In this document: one piece after another, positions 61,682 to 64,000 of the stretch
Layout: every line of letters begins with the position of its first letter
How positions within the stretch are numbered: position 1 is the stretch's first letter
NCBI RefSeq assembly: GCF_007752935.1
Contig: NZ_CP036319.1
Location: 6,995,155 to 7,059,154, forward strand
Source: Crateriforma conspicua
GTDB taxonomy: Bacteria; Planctomycetota; Planctomycetia; Pirellulales; Pirellulaceae
Length of the DNA stretch: 64,000 bases
Reading direction: 5' to 3'
Notes under the pieces: model-generated
What the model saw: the letters and a program-made list of their open reading frames with translations, nothing else
The model's database searches: none
Told to the model about the DNA's origin: nothing
Translations under genes and position numbers: made by a program

Positions 61682-62425
61682 TCAAGGGTCCGCGTCGACC
61701 GGTTCCAGACAAGCGGCGTCGTTGTTGCGTGCGTTGTTCACCCGCCGGGACACCGCGGTCAATTCAAAGAAGCTTTCCTCCGGTGCAACCAACAGTTCTT
61801 TCAACGCATCGGTATCGCGAAAGTTCGGGTCCAACCAACGTGTGTAATCCTCGGGCATCAACACGACAGGCATGCGATCGTGAATTCGGCCGGTCACCGC
61901 GTTGGGACGCGTGGTCAGGATCGTACAACTTTCGATCAGATCACCGGTCGCCTGGCGGTTACGTTCACACAGACCGGCAAAGGCAAAGACCGCGTCGTCA
62001 TGCCGGTGGGCCAGGAACGGTTGCTTCCCGTCGGTTTGCTTTTTCCATTCGATGTAACCGTCGGCGGGAATCAGACAGCGTCGCTGGGCAAAGGCTTTTT
62101 TGAACGACGGTTTCTCGTCCACCGTTTCGCTGCGGGCGTTGATCATCCGCGCGGCCATCGACAGGTCTTTGGCCCAGGGCGGCAACAATCCCCATCGGTA
62201 CCGGGCATGGCGTCGTGGTCCGCCGGCTTCGTCCTGGACCACCGCGTCGATGATCTGGGTGGGGGCGATGTTGTAGCGTGGCTTCCACGAGTCCGAAGAC
62301 GCAGTCGCGGTGGGTTCCGGGCTGGATGCTTCGGGTTCGCCGTCTGGATCGACTGCGTCCGGGTCGATCAGAAACAGTTGGCACCAAGCGGCCGGAGGTG
62401 TCCGAAGCGTGAAACGTCCGCACAT
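61682..62425 (-). CDS. yedK: SRAP-domain protein (YedK/HMCES family)
   Basis: 247 residues from ATG at 62425, giving the obligatory MCGRFTL start with Cys2, which forms the covalent link to abasic sites in single-stranded DNA. Other conserved blocks are RYNIAPTQ, YRWGLLPPWAKD, INARSETVDEKPSF, RRCLIPADGYIEWKK (with the active-site Glu), FAGLCE, ILTTRPN, and IHDRMPVVL with its active-site His. It protects abasic sites during replication. A 12-residue upstream extension in the open frame is rejected because it would bury the catalytic Cys. An acidic insert, DPDGEPEASSPEPTATASS, is lineage-specific. Confidence 0.95.
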   Translation of the reverse strand: MCGRFTLRTPPAAWCQLFLIDPDAVDPDGEPEASSPEPTATASSDSWKPRYNIAPTQIIDAVVQDEAGGPRRHARYRWGLLPPWAKDLSMAARMINARSETVDEKPSFKKAFAQRRCLIPADGYIEWKKQTDGKQPFLAHRHDDAVFAFAGLCERNRQATGDLIESCTILTTRPNAVTGRIHDRMPVVLMPEDYTRWLDPNFRDTDALKELLVAPEESFFELTAVSRRVNNARNNDAACLEPVDADP

Positions 62426-62893
62426 AAAAACAATCCGGGAAAACGGGCCGGGCGTTAGCAAAGTCGTCGCGTCCAGCCCCGATTGCTGATCCGAACAACG
62501 GGACGAGCAATCCGTCCAGCATTTCGATGATCACGCGTGGACTTCGCTGCTGTCGCGCGGCCATTGTTGCAAAACGCGTCGGTCGGCGTGCAACAAGTGG
62601 TGCAAAACGCAAAGGCGATGCGGGCAGCCGACTCGCCTCGCTCGTCGGCCTCCCGCACCGCCGGGAATGCCGCGGAAATCTCGGCCAGATTCCTACCAAG
62701 GCAACCGGGGAAAGCCGCACATCGGCGGTTCATCAGGTCGAACCATCCCGTGGCAAGGTCACCGATGTTGCAACGGGTGTGCCAGGGCGGGCGGCTCGCC
62801 GTCGGGCGGGACAGGTTTGCGGGGAACGCGGCAGAGCTTAGAACCATTGCTGGCGGGGATGGTTCGGACGTCGCTGCAGCCACCGGAGAAGCC
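62426..62893. other. Intergenic stretch without a recognisable gene
   Basis: About 470 bases between the divergent SRAP and TrkH genes. Open frames on both strands look like random GC-rich frames. It should contain both promoters; I see no clear boxes, RNA or repeat. Confidence 0.5.
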
Positions 62894-64000
62894 TTGAACT
62901 TTCAGTTATTGTTCCGCGTCTTGGGCACGATCAGCTTGTTGATCGGCGCCTCGATGACTTTCAGTTTGCCGTTCTCGTTGCCCGCGTTGGCCGACCGGAC
63001 GCATTTGCCGGCCGCGTCGCAGGTCGAATGGCGTGCGGTTTACGCCTTGCTGGGCAGCATGGGCATTTGCTTTCTGGTCGGCGGGATCCTGCGGTTGTGC
63101 GGCCGCAAGCATCGTGGCGGGCCGCTGTATCAAAAGGAAGCGATGGCGATCGTCGGGCTGTCGTGGGTGATGGCGACGGTCCTGGGTGCCCTGCCCTTTT
63201 ATCTCAGCCGCACCCAGATCGCCGACGACGATCCGATCACCTTCATTGAAGCGATGTTCGAGTCCCAGTCGGGGTTCAGCACGACCGGCGCGACGGTGCT
63301 GACGAATTTGGAAGACCCCGACATGGTGCCCCACTGCATTTTGTTTTGGCGGTCATGGACTCACTTCTTGGGCGGTCTGGGAATCGTCGTTTTGTTCGTC
63401 GCGATCCTGGGCCAAGGGTCCGCTGGTAAAGCGATGATGCGGGCGGAAATGCCGGGACCGACCAAGGAAGGCAGCATGCCGCGGATGCAACACACCGCGT
63501 TGATCTTTGCCGCGATCTACATCGGTCTGAATGCCGTGTTGACGGTGGTTTACATGGCCGAAGGCATGTCGTTGTTCGACGGGTTGTGTCACGCCTTTGG
63601 CACGATGGCGACGGGCGGTTTCAGCACGTACAACGCCAGTTTGGGCGGATTCCAAAGCCCGCTGATCGAATACACGACGATCGTCTTCATGGTCATCGCG
63701 GGGACGAATTTTACGTTGCTGTATTTGACAATGATCGGCGGCCCACGGCGGTTGTTGCACGACGTGGAATTTCGCACTTACATGTTGATCATCGGCGGCG
63801 TCACGTTGGCGGTGATCTTCTTCGGCATGCGGGCGGCCGACCCGGGATTTGAAAACGTCGCCACGTCATTGCGTAACGGCATGTTCCAAGTCGTGTCGGT
63901 GTTGACGACGACCGGATACGGCACCGCGGACTTTGACCAGTGGAACAACTTTGGCCGCGGCATTTTGTTGTTGCTGATGTTCGTCGGCGGTTGTGCCGGC
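62894..64000 (+). CDS. trkH: TrkH-type potassium uptake membrane protein, 3' end cut by window
   Basis: The frame is open to the window edge, with 369 residues visible. TTG at 62894, with GGAG five bases upstream, is the likely start (MNFQLLFRVLGTISLLIGASM). Selectivity-filter-like pore loops are visible: FESQSGFSTTGATVL, FGTMATGGFSTYN and SVLTTTGYGTADF, each with the T-T-G or T-G-G signature. Conserved FWRSWTHFLGGLGIVVL lies between them. It would form the ion-conducting subunit of Trk K+ uptake and needs a TrkA partner, which is not in the window. The fourth pore segment lies beyond the edge. Confidence 0.93.
   Translation, partial: MNFQLLFRVLGTISLLIGASMTFSLPFSLPALADRTHLPAASQVEWRAVYALLGSMGICFLVGGILRLCGRKHRGGPLYQKEAMAIVGLSWVMATVLGALPFYLSRTQIADDDPITFIEAMFESQSGFSTTGATVLTNLEDPDMVPHCILFWRSWTHFLGGLGIVVLFVAILGQGSAGKAMMRAEMPGPTKEGSMPRMQHTALIFAAIYIGLNAVLTVVYMAEGMSLFDGLCHAFGTMATGGFSTYNASLGGFQSPLIEYTTIVFMVIAGTNFTLLYLTMIGGPRRLLHDVEFRTYMLIIGGVTLAVIFFGMRAADPGFENVATSLRNGMFQVVSVLTTTGYGTADFDQWNNFGRGILLLLMFVGGCAG

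Overview
The window looks like chromosome of a marine planctomycete of the Rhodopirellula/Pirellulales type. The signs are sulfatases and fucosidases, PEP-CTERM proteins, a giant secreted protein with the planctomycete LEDRRLLA N-terminal motif and a dockerin-like C-terminus, a DUF303/SASA esterase, and generally loose gene packing. No rRNA is present; there is one tRNA-Arg.

Layout. (1) 1-9.7 kb: a rightward cluster of nine sugar-oxidation genes: two aldose 1-epimerases, two medium-chain dehydrogenases, a KduD-like SDR, an AldA-like aldehyde dehydrogenase, a mandelate-racemase-type dehydratase, a possible RbsD/FucU mutarotase and an aldo/keto reductase. It ends at a strong intrinsic terminator. 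(2) 9.7-17 kb: exported polysaccharide enzymes (GH117-like, GH95 fucosidase, sulfatase, SASA esterase). With region 1 this suggests use of a sulfated fucose- or anhydrogalactose-containing algal glycan. (3) 17-24.2 kb: tRNA-Arg, a vanadium-haloperoxidase-like PEP-CTERM protein, a large unknown protein, a RAYT transposase inside arrays of REP-like repeats, and two small PEP-CTERM proteins. (4) 24.3-41 kb: one leftward gene for a protein of about 5,570 residues, containing five near-identical tandem 1.9-kb units of SdrD-B-like domains. (5) 41-44.5 kb: a TPR-sulfotransferase and a second REP-like array. (6) 44,922-53,913: a ~8.98-kb integrative element. (7) 54.2-64 kb: ordinary chromosome (thiamine phosphate synthase, PP2C phosphatase, EamA transporter, CYTH protein, YHS-like metal protein, NHL-type protein, SRAP protein, start of TrkH).

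The most interesting object is the 8.98-kb element. It has split an SGNH/GDSL hydrolase gene exactly at a 12-bp repeat (GTGAAGTCCGAA). Joining the two halves across one copy of the repeat restores a clean 238-residue reading frame. The element carries a large serine recombinase, two small excisionase/AlpA-like HTH proteins, a ParB-like protein, a winged-helix Rep-like protein followed by iteron-like repeats, and an HK97-type major capsid protein. I see no terminase, portal or tail genes. It therefore resembles a phage satellite or an episome-capable capsid-carrying island. Between the capsid gene and the recombinase gene is a gene-free ~1.4 kb. It holds twelve ~20-nt palindromes, each with GA(C/G)T(C/G)-type ends and a different self-complementary core, interleaved with a second hairpin family. 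The recombinase stop codon lies in host DNA just beyond the right attachment core, so its C-terminus must differ between the integrated and circular forms.

All calls are from reading the sequence; no database search was run. Family names rest on recognised motifs, and substrate assignments are inference.
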